A stretch of DNA of 9,463 nucleotides from an uncultured Lachnospiraceae bacterium (GCA_910587905.1 CAJUOF010000241.1:1-9463); one strand, 5' to 3'; counted from the stretch's first letter, positions 1 to 6,382 are shown. Translations and numbers: made by a program. Notes: generated by a model not told the origin, from the letters alone.

Positions 1-31
1 ACTGGAGTTCAGACGTGTGCTCTTCCGATCT
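1..31 (+). other. Illumina TruSeq read-2 adapter remnant (not genomic)
   Basis: The first 31 bases match the 3' 31 bases of the 34-base Illumina TruSeq/multiplexing read-2 primer sequence, ending in GCTCTTCCGATCT, recognised from memory. Genomic sequence starts at about base 32 with the purine-rich ribosome binding site of the kinase gene. This is untrimmed library sequence at a contig end, so nothing upstream of base 32 should be read as biology. Confidence 0.97.
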
Positions 32-38
32 GAGGGGG
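32..38 (+). promoter_or_regulatory. Ribosome binding site of the FGGY kinase gene
   Basis: GAGGGGG sits 7 nt before the ATG at 46. It immediately follows the adapter, so it is the only upstream genomic signal left for this gene, and it supports ATG 46 as the real start rather than an artefact of the contig edge. Confidence 0.6.
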
Positions 39-45
39 CGGGGAG

Positions 46-1539
46 ATGGCAAAGGACTATGTGATCGCATATGATCTGGGGACCAGCGGGGTCAAGGCGG
101 CCCTGGTGGATTTGGACGGGAATTTTATGGCGGCCCGGGTGGAAAGTTATCCGCTCTACACGGAGCGGCCGGGATGGGCGGAGCAGGAACCCTCGGATTA
201 CTGGGAGGGGGTTTTAAAGGCGACGAGACGGGTGGTCCTGGAGTCCGGGATCGGACCGGAGGGGGCGAAGGGGATCGTGTTCGGCAGTCAGTGGAAGGGG
301 ATCATTCCCGTGGACGGGGAGGGTAAGGCCCTGCGCCGGAGCATGATCTGGCTGGACAGGCGGGCGGAGGAGGAGGCGGAAAGGCTCAACGCCCATTTCG
401 GGAAGAGGCTTTTTTATGCGTCGGATTACTGGCCCAAGCTTTTGTGGTTCCGGGAACACTGCCCGGAGCTTTATGGGAGGACGAAGATGATCCTGGAGGT
501 GAATTCGTTCCTCAAGTGGAAGGCGACGGGAAGGGCGGCCATGGACGTGACGAACCATTTTGTGAAAAGTTTTGACGGGGAGCTTCAGGCGTTTTATGAC
601 CGATTTCTGGAGGAGGCGGGAATCTCTGGGGACAAGTTTCCGCCCATGGTGAAGCCGGAGGAGAAGGTGGGTGTCTTGACGGACGTGGCGGCGAAGGAGC
701 TGGGCCTTGTGGCCGGGATTCCGGTGTTTGGCGGCTGCGGCGACATTCCGGCGATTGCGATCGGTTCCGGCTGCATGGCGCAGGGGGAGGTGCATGCCTA
801 TTTCGGCTCTTCCGGCTGGCTGGGCCTTGTGCGGGCCCATTCCCCGAAGGATCTGTATGTCTCTCCCTTTGACGGGGAGCGGGATATTTTCCTGTACCCG
901 ATCCAGGCCATCGGACTGGCCCTGAACTGGACCATCCGGCAGTTTTACCGCAGGGAGGCGGAGGAGCTCGGGGAGGGGATCTATGATTTGATCAACGAGG
1001 ACCTTGCGGACCTTCCTCCGGGGAGCGGCGGCGTGCTGGCGGCTCCGTGGATGTTCGGGGAGCGTCCGCCGCTGTTTTCGGAGGCGGCCAGGGGGACGTT
1101 CCTCAACCTGAATTCCTGTCATGACCGCAGGCACATGGTAAAGGCGGTCATGGAGGGGGTCTGTTACACGCTGAAAATGAACGTGGAGAATGACTGGGAG
1201 AGGGGCGGGATGCGCCCGACGAGAATCTGTGCCGTGGGAGGCGGAGCCGGCAGCGGCGTATGGATGCAGGCGCTGGCGGACATTCTGGAGGTGCCGGTCC
1301 AGGTTCCCGCAAACCCGAGGCATGCCGGCGCCATCGGCACGGCCTGTTGTGCGAGGATCGGGCTTGGGCTGTGCGAAAGTTTTGAGGAAGCGGCCGGGCA
1401 GATCAAACCTTGGCGCAGTTTTCGGCCGAGGCCGGAGGCCGTGGCGATTTACCGGAAGGGGTATGAGACTTTCCGAGGGCTGTACCGTCTCCTGGAACCG
1501 GTCTTTGTGGCTGCCGGGGACGGCGGAGACCGGCAATAA
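46..1539 (+). CDS. FGGY-family carbohydrate kinase (xylulokinase-like, substrate unknown)
   Basis: This is a 497-residue cytoplasmic sugar kinase, a normal full length for the FGGY family, which phosphorylates sugars or polyols with ATP. The N-terminal phosphate loop reads DLGTSG (10-15). PKLLWFREH (130-138) matches the xylulokinase-like family signature. GGCGDIPAIAIG (229-240) carries the expected catalytic base Asp233. AVGGGAGSGVW (396-406) is the C-terminal adenosine/phosphate loop, followed by the typical ILEVPV. The start is supported by GAGGGGG at 32-38, 7 nt upstream. The segment that reads GQMHG in xylulokinases, and contacts sugar there, is SQWKG (81-85), so D-xylulose is probably not the substrate. 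The stop codon lies inside the direct repeat flanking the 215-bp inserted element. The MlrC-like gene follows and was probably co-transcribed. The upstream promoter is cut off by the contig end. Confidence 0.9.
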   Translation: MAKDYVIAYDLGTSGVKAALVDLDGNFMAARVESYPLYTERPGWAEQEPSDYWEGVLKATRRVVLESGIGPEGAKGIVFGSQWKGIIPVDGEGKALRRSMIWLDRRAEEEAERLNAHFGKRLFYASDYWPKLLWFREHCPELYGRTKMILEVNSFLKWKATGRAAMDVTNHFVKSFDGELQAFYDRFLEEAGISGDKFPPMVKPEEKVGVLTDVAAKELGLVAGIPVFGGCGDIPAIAIGSGCMAQGEVHAYFGSSGWLGLVRAHSPKDLYVSPFDGERDIFLYPIQAIGLALNWTIRQFYRREAEELGEGIYDLINEDLADLPPGSGGVLAAPWMFGERPPLFSEAARGTFLNLNSCHDRRHMVKAVMEGVCYTLKMNVENDWERGGMRPTRICAVGGGAGSGVWMQALADILEVPVQVPANPRHAGAIGTACCARIGLGLCESFEEAAGQIKPWRSFRPRPEAVAIYRKGYETFRGLYRLLEPVFVAAGDGGDRQ

Positions 1540-1545
1540 CATTAT
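1535..1545 (+). repeat. Left copy of 11-bp direct repeat (putative target-site duplication)
   Basis: AATAACATTAT here is repeated exactly at 1761-1771. The two copies immediately flank a segment with perfect terminal inverted repeats, as expected for a target-site duplication. The copy contains the TAA stop of the FGGY kinase (1537-1539), so the kinase reading frame was left intact. Confidence 0.85.
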
Positions 1546-1760
1546 TAGGCAATTGCGAAACTGCAAAACCTGGGAAGGATTCTGACAATTGTATCCAGGA
1601 AAAGCTCTCTGCGCCATGGAAACGAGACCATGGAAAACGGGAGGGCCCCTGCCCGATCGGTTTCTGCGCTTATGGGCTCGTTGGAATGGTTGGCGCTGCA
1701 GGCTTTGGATGGATCAATTGTCAGAATCCACTCGACAATTCCACGTTTCGCAATTGCCTA
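1546..1760. mobile_element. 215-bp non-coding MITE-like element with 16-bp perfect terminal inverted repeats
   Basis: The element begins TAGGCAATTGCGAAAC (1546-1561) and ends with its exact reverse complement (1745-1760). A second internal inverted pair is also perfect: GGATTCTGACAATTG at 1577-1591 against 1715-1729. Complementarity continues imperfectly inward, with GCGCCA at 1611-1616 pairing with TGGCGC at 1691-1696, so most of the element can fold into one long hairpin. It has no credible reading frame. It is flanked by an 11-bp direct repeat. In known IS groups, duplications of about 10-12 bp are typical of IS4-like elements, so mobilisation in trans by such a transposase is an inference. 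It lies between the kinase and MlrC-like genes; removing it with one repeat copy leaves a 23-nt gap. Confidence 0.85.
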
Positions 1761-1771
1761 AATAACATTAT
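1761..1771 (+). repeat. Right copy of 11-bp direct repeat (putative target-site duplication)
   Basis: This is an exact second copy of AATAACATTAT, abutting the right terminal inverted repeat of the 215-bp element. The MlrC-like gene's ribosome binding site, GAAGGAG at 1776-1782, follows 4 nt later and is undisturbed. Confidence 0.85.
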
Positions 1772-1788
1772 GAAAGAAGGAGTGAACC

Positions 1789-3300
1789 ATGGACCAAGTT
1801 TATCGTGTGCTTATTTGTGAATTTCATCAGGAGTCGAATACGTTTAACCCTCTGAACTGTTCTATCGAGCAATTTGAAGCGATCCGTTATCTGGAAGGGG
1901 AAGAATTTTTCTGTAAGTGCAGGAGTGTGGCCTGTGCCGTCCATGGGATGATTGATGCGGTGGAGGAAGCGGGAGGGACTCCGGTGCCCACCATTGATCT
2001 GTTTGCCCAGTCCGGCGGAAGGGTGAAGGACGAGGTCATGGAGCTTCTGCTCTCCAGGCTGCAGGAGTATGTGGAGCGGGAGGAGTTTGACGCGGTCTTC
2101 ACGTCTCTTCACGGGGCAACTTCCACGGAAAGCGAGGACGACGCCTGCGGCGTATTCATGGAGAAGCTTCGGGACATGGTGGGGGAGGAGAAGGTCATCG
2201 CCGCTTCTTTTGACCTCCACGCCAATATTACGGAGCGGATGCTTGCCAATGTGGACGTGGTCTGTGGCTACCAGTCCTATCCCCACGTGGATTTTTATGA
2301 GACGGGATACCGGGCGGCAAGGCTCGGCATGCGCAAGCTGGAGCGGAAGAAGACTTTTGTAGCTTCGACGCTGATTCCCATGATGGTGCCGCCGGTGGGC
2401 TATACTTCTTTGCTGCCGCCTTTCAAGGACGTCATGGATTACGGGAAGGCTCTGGTGGAGGAGGGGAAGCTTCTGGATTTTACTTTGTTCCAGGTACAGC
2501 CCTGGCTGGACATCCCCGAGATCAAGAGCTGTGTGATCGCCATTGGAGAGGAAGAGGAGGCGGCGAGGGCTTATGCGGCGGAGCTTGGGAGACGGCTGTT
2601 TGAAAACCGGGAGGGCTACTGGCCGGAGCTTACAACCATCGACGCAGTCATTGACCGGGCGGAAATGCCGGAGGCCCTTAAGCCGGTGATCCTGGTGGAT
2701 TCGGCTGATTCTCCCAACGGGGGGGCCGTCGGCGACAGCATCGCCGTGGCCCTTCGGATCTATGAACGGGGCTCGAAGATTCGGGCGGGCATGTTTGTCA
2801 AGGATCCGGAGGTGGTGGCGCAGGCATTTGCCGTCGGTGTCGGAAATGAGGCAGAGTTTTCCATCGGTGCAAAGTTCACGCCCGGCATGCCGGGGCCGCT
2901 GTCGGCGGTGGGGCGGGTGCGCTCCCTGCACGACGGGATTTTTTATCAGGAGGGACCTGCCTGCCGGGGCGTCTGCAACAACATCGGGAAGACGGCGGTG
3001 GTCTCCATCGGAAACATGGATATCATGGTCTGCGAGGAACCGGCTTCCTCCGGGGACCCTCAGTTGTTCCGCCATTTCGGGATCGAGCCTACATTCTATG
3101 ATCTGGTGGTGGTGAAAGCCAATACCTCCTACCGGGTGCCCTACAGTAGTTTTGCCACGGAGTTTTATTCCACGGACACGCCGGGCGCCGGGGCCGCCAA
3201 CCTCCAGTGGTTTGACTGGAAGCACATCCCGAAGGACATGTATCCCTTTGAGAAACTGGACGGGTATCAGGTGGAGGCGGCCAGGGTGCGGAGAGGATGA
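1789..3300 (+). CDS. M81-family metallohydrolase (MlrC-like protein)
   Basis: This 503-residue protein is a full-length member of the M81/MlrC family, named after the zinc enzyme that cleaves linearised microcystin. Most members have no known substrate. The N-terminal domain opens with VLICEFHQESNTFNP (8-21), the family hallmark. It continues with TSLHGA (105-110), FDLHANIT (141-148) and GYQSYPHVDFYETG (160-173). Glu15, His108 and His144 are the likely zinc ligands, inferred from spacing to the characterised MlrC. The C-terminal domain starts around residue 297 with VILVDSADSPNGGAVGD (300-316), the usual glycine-rich loop. There is no signal peptide, so it is cytoplasmic. The start is fixed by GAAGGAG 6 nt upstream. 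Pairing with a sugar kinase suggests hydrolysis or processing of a small amide or sugar-derived metabolite rather than a peptide toxin; this is inference. Confidence 0.9.
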   Translation: MDQVYRVLICEFHQESNTFNPLNCSIEQFEAIRYLEGEEFFCKCRSVACAVHGMIDAVEEAGGTPVPTIDLFAQSGGRVKDEVMELLLSRLQEYVEREEFDAVFTSLHGATSTESEDDACGVFMEKLRDMVGEEKVIAASFDLHANITERMLANVDVVCGYQSYPHVDFYETGYRAARLGMRKLERKKTFVASTLIPMMVPPVGYTSLLPPFKDVMDYGKALVEEGKLLDFTLFQVQPWLDIPEIKSCVIAIGEEEEAARAYAAELGRRLFENREGYWPELTTIDAVIDRAEMPEALKPVILVDSADSPNGGAVGDSIAVALRIYERGSKIRAGMFVKDPEVVAQAFAVGVGNEAEFSIGAKFTPGMPGPLSAVGRVRSLHDGIFYQEGPACRGVCNNIGKTAVVSIGNMDIMVCEEPASSGDPQLFRHFGIEPTFYDLVVVKANTSYRVPYSSFATEFYSTDTPGAGAANLQWFDWKHIPKDMYPFEKLDGYQVEAARVRRG

Positions 3301-3312
3301 TGGGGGGAGGCC

Positions 3313-3393
3313 GGGAGAGCGGGAAAAACGTCCAACACAGACGTGGCAGCAAAACGCCAATCGTCTGCTTATGGAAGTTTTTCCCGCTCTCCC
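3313..3393. repeat. 81-bp palindromic element between convergent genes; possible bidirectional terminator
   Basis: A perfect 17-bp inverted repeat, GGGAGAGCGGGAAAAAC (3313-3329), pairs with its complement at 3377-3393. Nested inside is a hairpin in which CAGACG plus TGGC (3338-3347) pairs with GCCA, a 2-nt bulge and CGTCTG (3356-3367) around an 8-nt loop. It lies between the stops of the MlrC-like gene (plus) and pyk (minus), where a bidirectional terminator is expected. The T5 runs sit inside the outer stem rather than right after a hairpin, so it is not a textbook terminator. The size and perfect arms would also fit a small mobile palindromic repeat. Confidence 0.6.
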
Positions 3394-3406
3394 TCACTCC
3401 GAGGGT

Positions 3407-3464
3407 CGGGAGATGCGACTTGAGAGTCGTCTATCGTCTGCGATGGAAAGTTTTCTGTCTCCCG
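3407..3464. repeat. Second, diverged palindrome with a tandem copy of the preceding right arm
   Basis: CGGGAGA (3407-3413) pairs with TCTCCCG (3458-3464). The segment CGTCTGCGATGGAAAGTTTT (3435-3454) is a diverged direct copy of CGTCTGCTTATGGAAGTTTT at 3362-3381, and both copies run on into a TCCCGCTC-like end. The interval therefore looks like a partial duplication of the palindrome's right half, up to the pyk stop. It could contribute to termination of pyk on the minus strand. Confidence 0.45.
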
Positions 3465-3473
3465 CTCCGGACT

Positions 3474-4892
3474 TTATAACTTGATAATCCTCATCATGTC
3501 AATTGCACTGTCCTTCTCATGGGGCCCCCCGGAGATCACGATGGTATCCCCCTCCTCCACGATCCCGGAGTGGAGGGCGATCTCCTCCGCATGGCGGAAG
3601 AGGCTGTCGGCGCTGGCCTGCTCGTCGGCGGGGAAGGGATAGACGCCCCAGGTCAGGTTTAACTGACGGAGGGACTTCCGGTCCACGGTGGGGGCGATGA
3701 CGGGGGCGGCGGGCCGGTAATCGGCGATCATGCGGGCGCTCCTGCCGGTCCTGGTGACGGCCACGATGGCCTTGGCGTCCAGGTAGTTGGAGCTGGTGAT
3801 GGTTGCGATCCCCACGGCCACGGCCGGACTTCTCTTCAGTGAGAGAGAATCGTGGAGCTCGGAAAACCGTTTTTTGTAATTGATGTGCTTTTCCGTCTCT
3901 TCGGCAATCTCAGCCATGGTGCGGACGGCCTCGGTGGGATAGTCCCCGGCGGCCGTCTCCCCGGATAGCATGATGGCCGTGGTGCCGTCGTAGATGGCGT
4001 TGGCCACGTCGGAGACCTCGGCCCTGGTAGGGCGGGGGCTCTTGGTCATGGATTCCAGCATCTGGGTGGCTGTGACCACGTGCTTTCCGGCCAGGTAGCA
4101 TTTCTTGATGATGGTCTTCTGGATGCCGGGCAGCTCCCGGAAGGGGATCTCCACGCCCATGTCGCCCCGGGCCACCATGATGCCGTCGGCCAGGGTGAGG
4201 ATCTCGTCCAGGTTTTCGATCCCCTGGGTGTTTTCAATCTTGGCGATGATCTGGATCCGCTCCCCGCCGTTGTCGTTCAGGAGTTTGCGGAGTTTGCGGA
4301 TGTCGTCCGCGGTCCTCGTGAAGGAGGCGGCCACGAAATCCACGTCCTGTTCGATGCCGAAGAGGATGTCGCTTTTGTCCGTCTCGCTGATGTAAGGCAT
4401 GGGAATGTCCAGGTTGGGGATGTTGATGCTCTTGCGGTTGCTGACGGTGCCGCCGTTGATGACGCGGCAGACCACGTCGGAGCCGTCGATGCGCTCCACG
4501 AACATGGCGAGCTTCCCGTCGTCGATGAGGATCCTGGTGCCGATGGTCACGCAGGAGGCGAGGCCGGAGAAGGTCAGGCCGATGCCCTCCTCGTTACCGG
4601 TTTCCCCCGAAGCGCGCAGGGTAAAGCTCTGTCCGGCCTCCAGGGTGACGGAGCCGTTCTCAAAATCCTGGATCCGGATCTCCGGGCCTTTGGTATCTAA
4701 AAGAAGGGCGATGGGGCGGCCTATCTCGGCGCTCACCCGTTTCACCCGGTCCATGCGCACCTTCTGTTCCTCGTGGGAGCCGTGGGAAAAGTTGAAGCGG
4801 GCACAGTCCATGCCGCCGCCGATCAGGGAGCGGATGGCGTCGTCCGTGTCCACCGCGGGCCCCATGGTGCAGATGATTTTTGTTTTTCTCAT
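3474..4892 (-). CDS. pyk: Pyruvate kinase
   Basis: Pyruvate kinase converts phosphoenolpyruvate and ADP to pyruvate and ATP, the last step of glycolysis, in the cytoplasm. The 472-residue protein shows the whole family pattern: ARFNFSHGSHEE (31-42), LLLDTKGPEIR (63-73), AKIENTQGIENLDEI (217-231) with catalytic Lys218 and metal ligand Glu220, MVARGDMGVEIP (239-250) with metal ligand Asp244, TATQMLESM (274-282) and the PTRAEVSDVANAIYDGTTA stretch (288-306). The C-terminal allosteric domain is present (about 350-472). The extra PEP-utiliser-like C-terminal domain found in many Bacillus and clostridial enzymes is absent. Glu71 in DTKGPE is the residue type associated with potassium dependence. 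The start is supported by GAGGAGGA 6 nt upstream (4899-4906). It lies downstream of the acetyltransferase gene on the same strand and may share its transcript, but a 71-bp palindromic element intervenes. Confidence 0.97.
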   Translation of the reverse strand: MRKTKIICTMGPAVDTDDAIRSLIGGGMDCARFNFSHGSHEEQKVRMDRVKRVSAEIGRPIALLLDTKGPEIRIQDFENGSVTLEAGQSFTLRASGETGNEEGIGLTFSGLASCVTIGTRILIDDGKLAMFVERIDGSDVVCRVINGGTVSNRKSINIPNLDIPMPYISETDKSDILFGIEQDVDFVAASFTRTADDIRKLRKLLNDNGGERIQIIAKIENTQGIENLDEILTLADGIMVARGDMGVEIPFRELPGIQKTIIKKCYLAGKHVVTATQMLESMTKSPRPTRAEVSDVANAIYDGTTAIMLSGETAAGDYPTEAVRTMAEIAEETEKHINYKKRFSELHDSLSLKRSPAVAVGIATITSSNYLDAKAIVAVTRTGRSARMIADYRPAAPVIAPTVDRKSLRQLNLTWGVYPFPADEQASADSLFRHAEEIALHSGIVEEGDTIVISGGPHEKDSAIDMMRIIKL

Positions 4893-4921
4893 AAAGTTTC
4901 CTCCTCGTCATAAAATGGGAT

Positions 4922-4992
4922 CAGGCGATTGCGAACCTGCAGAGTAACGGGGGGATATTCCGGCAAACTTTGCTGGTTTCGCAAGTGCCCTG
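4922..4992. repeat. 71-bp palindromic repeat related to the ends of the 215-bp element
   Basis: From 4923 the left end reads AGGCGATTGCGAACCTGCA, matching 17 of 19 bases of the 215-bp element's left end (from 1547). The right end, reverse-complemented (4976-4990), reads GGGCACTTGCGAAAC, matching 13 of 15 bases of the same terminus. The two ends therefore form an imperfect inverted repeat. Inside is a near-perfect palindrome around CCGGCAAACTTTGCTGG (4960-4976). No clean target-site duplication is visible; flanks TAAAATGGGAT and TAAAGGGAATG agree only weakly. It lies in the pyk 5' region, between the acetyltransferase stop and the pyk ribosome binding site. It may be a degenerate miniature copy of the same repeat family. 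Confidence 0.6.
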
Positions 4993-5006
4993 TAAAGGGA
5001 ATGGGT

Positions 5007-5453
5007 TTACAGAACCTTGATCATCTGGATGTATTCCAGGGGTTCAAAACCGTGTTTTTTGTAGATTTCCATGACCCAGGCGTTTTCGGGGGCCACCTCC
5101 AGGCGGAAGCCCGCCGCCCGTCCTTCGTATTCTTTGAAAAGCCATCGGAAGTATTCGTTTGCAAGGCCCCGCCCCCTCGCCTCCGGCTTCAGATACAGTT
5201 CCTCCGCCAGGATCATGGGGCCGCCCAGCTCGCTGCTCCAGGAATGGCAGACGACGCCGTAGCCGAGGGCGGTTCCGTTTTCCTCCTCGAGCATCAGGCA
5301 GCGGACGGGGAGCGTACCTTTTAGGGTAGCCTCGAAATTCCGCTCCTGGGCGGTGCGGTCGAAACCGTGGAGCGCTGCCTCGGAGTCGTAAAAAATCTCG
5401 GACATGGATAAAAAGTTGTCCTTGTCTTTGGCGGTCATATTTCGTATAATCAT
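5007..5453 (-). CDS. GNAT-family N-acetyltransferase
   Basis: This 148-residue protein is a complete single-domain GNAT acetyltransferase, which transfers acetyl from acetyl-CoA to an amine; its substrate cannot be read from sequence. Strand beta-4 and motif A read LAEELYLKPEARGRGLANEY (82-101). Within it R93-G-R-G96-L-A98 is the R-x-x-G-x-A pyrophosphate-binding loop. Motif B is NAWVMEIYKKHGFEPLEY (124-141), the usual N-x-x-x-x-x-Y-x-x-x-G-F pattern. The N-terminus MIIRNMTAKDKDNF is typical. Met1 is preceded by AAGGAAGGG on the minus strand at acceptable spacing; Met6 is a less likely start. It is divergent from the sortase gene and upstream of pyk, with no obvious functional tie to either. 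Confidence 0.9.
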   Translation of the reverse strand: MIIRNMTAKDKDNFLSMSEIFYDSEAALHGFDRTAQERNFEATLKGTLPVRCLMLEEENGTALGYGVVCHSWSSELGGPMILAEELYLKPEARGRGLANEYFRWLFKEYEGRAAGFRLEVAPENAWVMEIYKKHGFEPLEYIQMIKVL

Positions 5454-5491
5454 AAGAGTGAACCCTTCCTTGCATAAAAATTTCTTTTTTT

Positions 5492-5520
5492 ATCATAGAG
5501 GAAAAGAGGAAAAATATCAA
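5492..5520 (-). promoter_or_regulatory. Sigma-A-type promoter for the GNAT gene (possibly also pyk)
   Basis: Read on the minus strand, TTGATA (5520-5515) and TATGAT (5497-5492) are separated by exactly 17 nt. Each hexamer matches five of six consensus bases. The promoter points at the acetyltransferase start about 40 nt downstream. On the plus strand the same spot gives a weaker face-to-face candidate for srtB, TTGCAT (5470-5475) and TATCAT (5491-5496), with a short 15-nt spacer. Confidence 0.6.
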
Positions 5521-5544
5521 GAGGGGGTTGAAATGATCGTGGAA

Positions 5545-5553
5545 CAGGAGGAG
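5545..5553 (+). promoter_or_regulatory. Ribosome binding site deciding the sortase start
   Basis: CAGGAGGAG ends 7 nt before ATG 5561, with AGGAGG 9 nt from the start. This selects 5561 over the out-of-frame ATG at 5533, which has its own GAGGGGG but opens a frame that overlaps srtB without resembling any protein. Confidence 0.65.
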
Positions 5554-5560
5554 CGGACAT

Positions 5561-6370
5561 ATGGCGACGAAGTGGACGAAAAAGAAACGTTCCAGAAGGA
5601 TTCAGGCGGTGGTCTTTGTCATTGCGCTGGCCGTCTTTCTTTTTTCCGGATACCAGTTGTTAAAGATTTACCTGGAGTATAAAAAGGGCAGTGACGAGTA
5701 TGACAAGCTGGCGGACGAGGCGGCGAGGATCCTGTCGGAGACGGAGGACGGCGAGGGGGCCGGAGACGGCGGGACGGGAAACGGCCAGGGTCAGGAGGAT
5801 GCCGGGCCGAAGCCCTGGGAGGAACTGGACGCACTGATGCGGGGGCAGAACGAGGACTACGTGGGGTGGATCACCATCCGGGACACGGAGATTGATTATC
5901 CCATCGTCCAGTATACGGACAACGATTATTATCTGGCCCATACCTTCGAGGGGACGGAGAACGCGGCGGGGACCCTGTTCGTGGACAGCAACATTCCCGA
6001 AGGCATGGAGGGGAAGAACGTGATCGTCTACGGGCACAACATGAAGAACGGCTCCATGTTCGCGGGGCTCAAGAAATACCGGGAGGATGATTTTTACGAG
6101 GAACACAAAACCTTCCGGGTGAATACGAAGACGGGTTTTTACATCTATGAGATTTTTGCGGTGTCCGTGGTCTCGCCGGACAGCGACACGTATACCCTGG
6201 AGTTTGCGGATGACGCGGCGTTTCTGGATTACGTCGCCCGCATGCAGGAGCGTTCCCTGCACGACACGGGAGTCACCGTGGAGGCCGGCGACAAGATTAT
6301 CACCCTGTCCACCTGTGTCAACAAGAACGTGGACCGGCTGGTGGTGCAGGCGAAACGTTTAGGAGAATGA
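5561..6370 (+). CDS. srtB: Class B sortase
   Basis: Class B sortases are extracellular, membrane-anchored cysteine transpeptidases that cut a C-terminal sorting signal and join the protein to peptidoglycan. This 269-residue protein has a basic start (KWTKKKRSRR), one transmembrane segment (about 14-34) and a linker at 58-85 that is acidic and rich in Gly, Glu and Asp. The sortase fold begins with YVGWITIRDTEIDYPIVQ (100-117). The active-site triad is visible: His159 in VIVYGHNM, Cys252 in ITLSTC and Arg259 in VDRLVVQAKR. The helix between beta-6 and beta-7 typical of class B fits residues 215-232. No sorting-signal protein is encoded in this window, so its substrate is elsewhere. It is divergent from the GNAT gene and appears monocistronic. 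Confidence 0.93.
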   Translation: MATKWTKKKRSRRIQAVVFVIALAVFLFSGYQLLKIYLEYKKGSDEYDKLADEAARILSETEDGEGAGDGGTGNGQGQEDAGPKPWEELDALMRGQNEDYVGWITIRDTEIDYPIVQYTDNDYYLAHTFEGTENAAGTLFVDSNIPEGMEGKNVIVYGHNMKNGSMFAGLKKYREDDFYEEHKTFRVNTKTGFYIYEIFAVSVVSPDSDTYTLEFADDAAFLDYVARMQERSLHDTGVTVEAGDKIITLSTCVNKNVDRLVVQAKRLGE

Positions 6371-6382
6371 TGATTTGATCAG

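Noticed and set aside
214..1617. 467-codon open frame on the minus strand across the FGGY kinase
   Set aside because: Its translation is rich in Arg, Pro and His with no domain pattern, and it lies antisense to a clear kinase. Long antisense frames are expected in GC-rich coding DNA.
1546..1760. The 215-bp segment as a riboswitch or attenuator native to the operon
   Set aside because: The exact 11-bp direct repeats at its borders and the perfect terminal inverted repeats fit insertion better, and no T-run follows the stem.
1768..3360. 530-codon open frame on the minus strand across the MlrC-like gene
   Set aside because: Low-complexity composition, no recognisable domain and no ribosome binding site; the plus-strand frame carries full M81 motifs.
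4080..4947. Plus-strand open frames of 206 and 182 codons within pyk
   Set aside because: They are antisense shadows of pyruvate kinase, whose motifs are complete on the minus strand.
4922..4992. The 71-bp palindrome as a simple terminator of the GNAT gene
   Set aside because: No U-tract follows the stem on the minus strand, and the end sequences match the mobile element's termini, so a repeat origin is preferred. A partial terminator role is not excluded.
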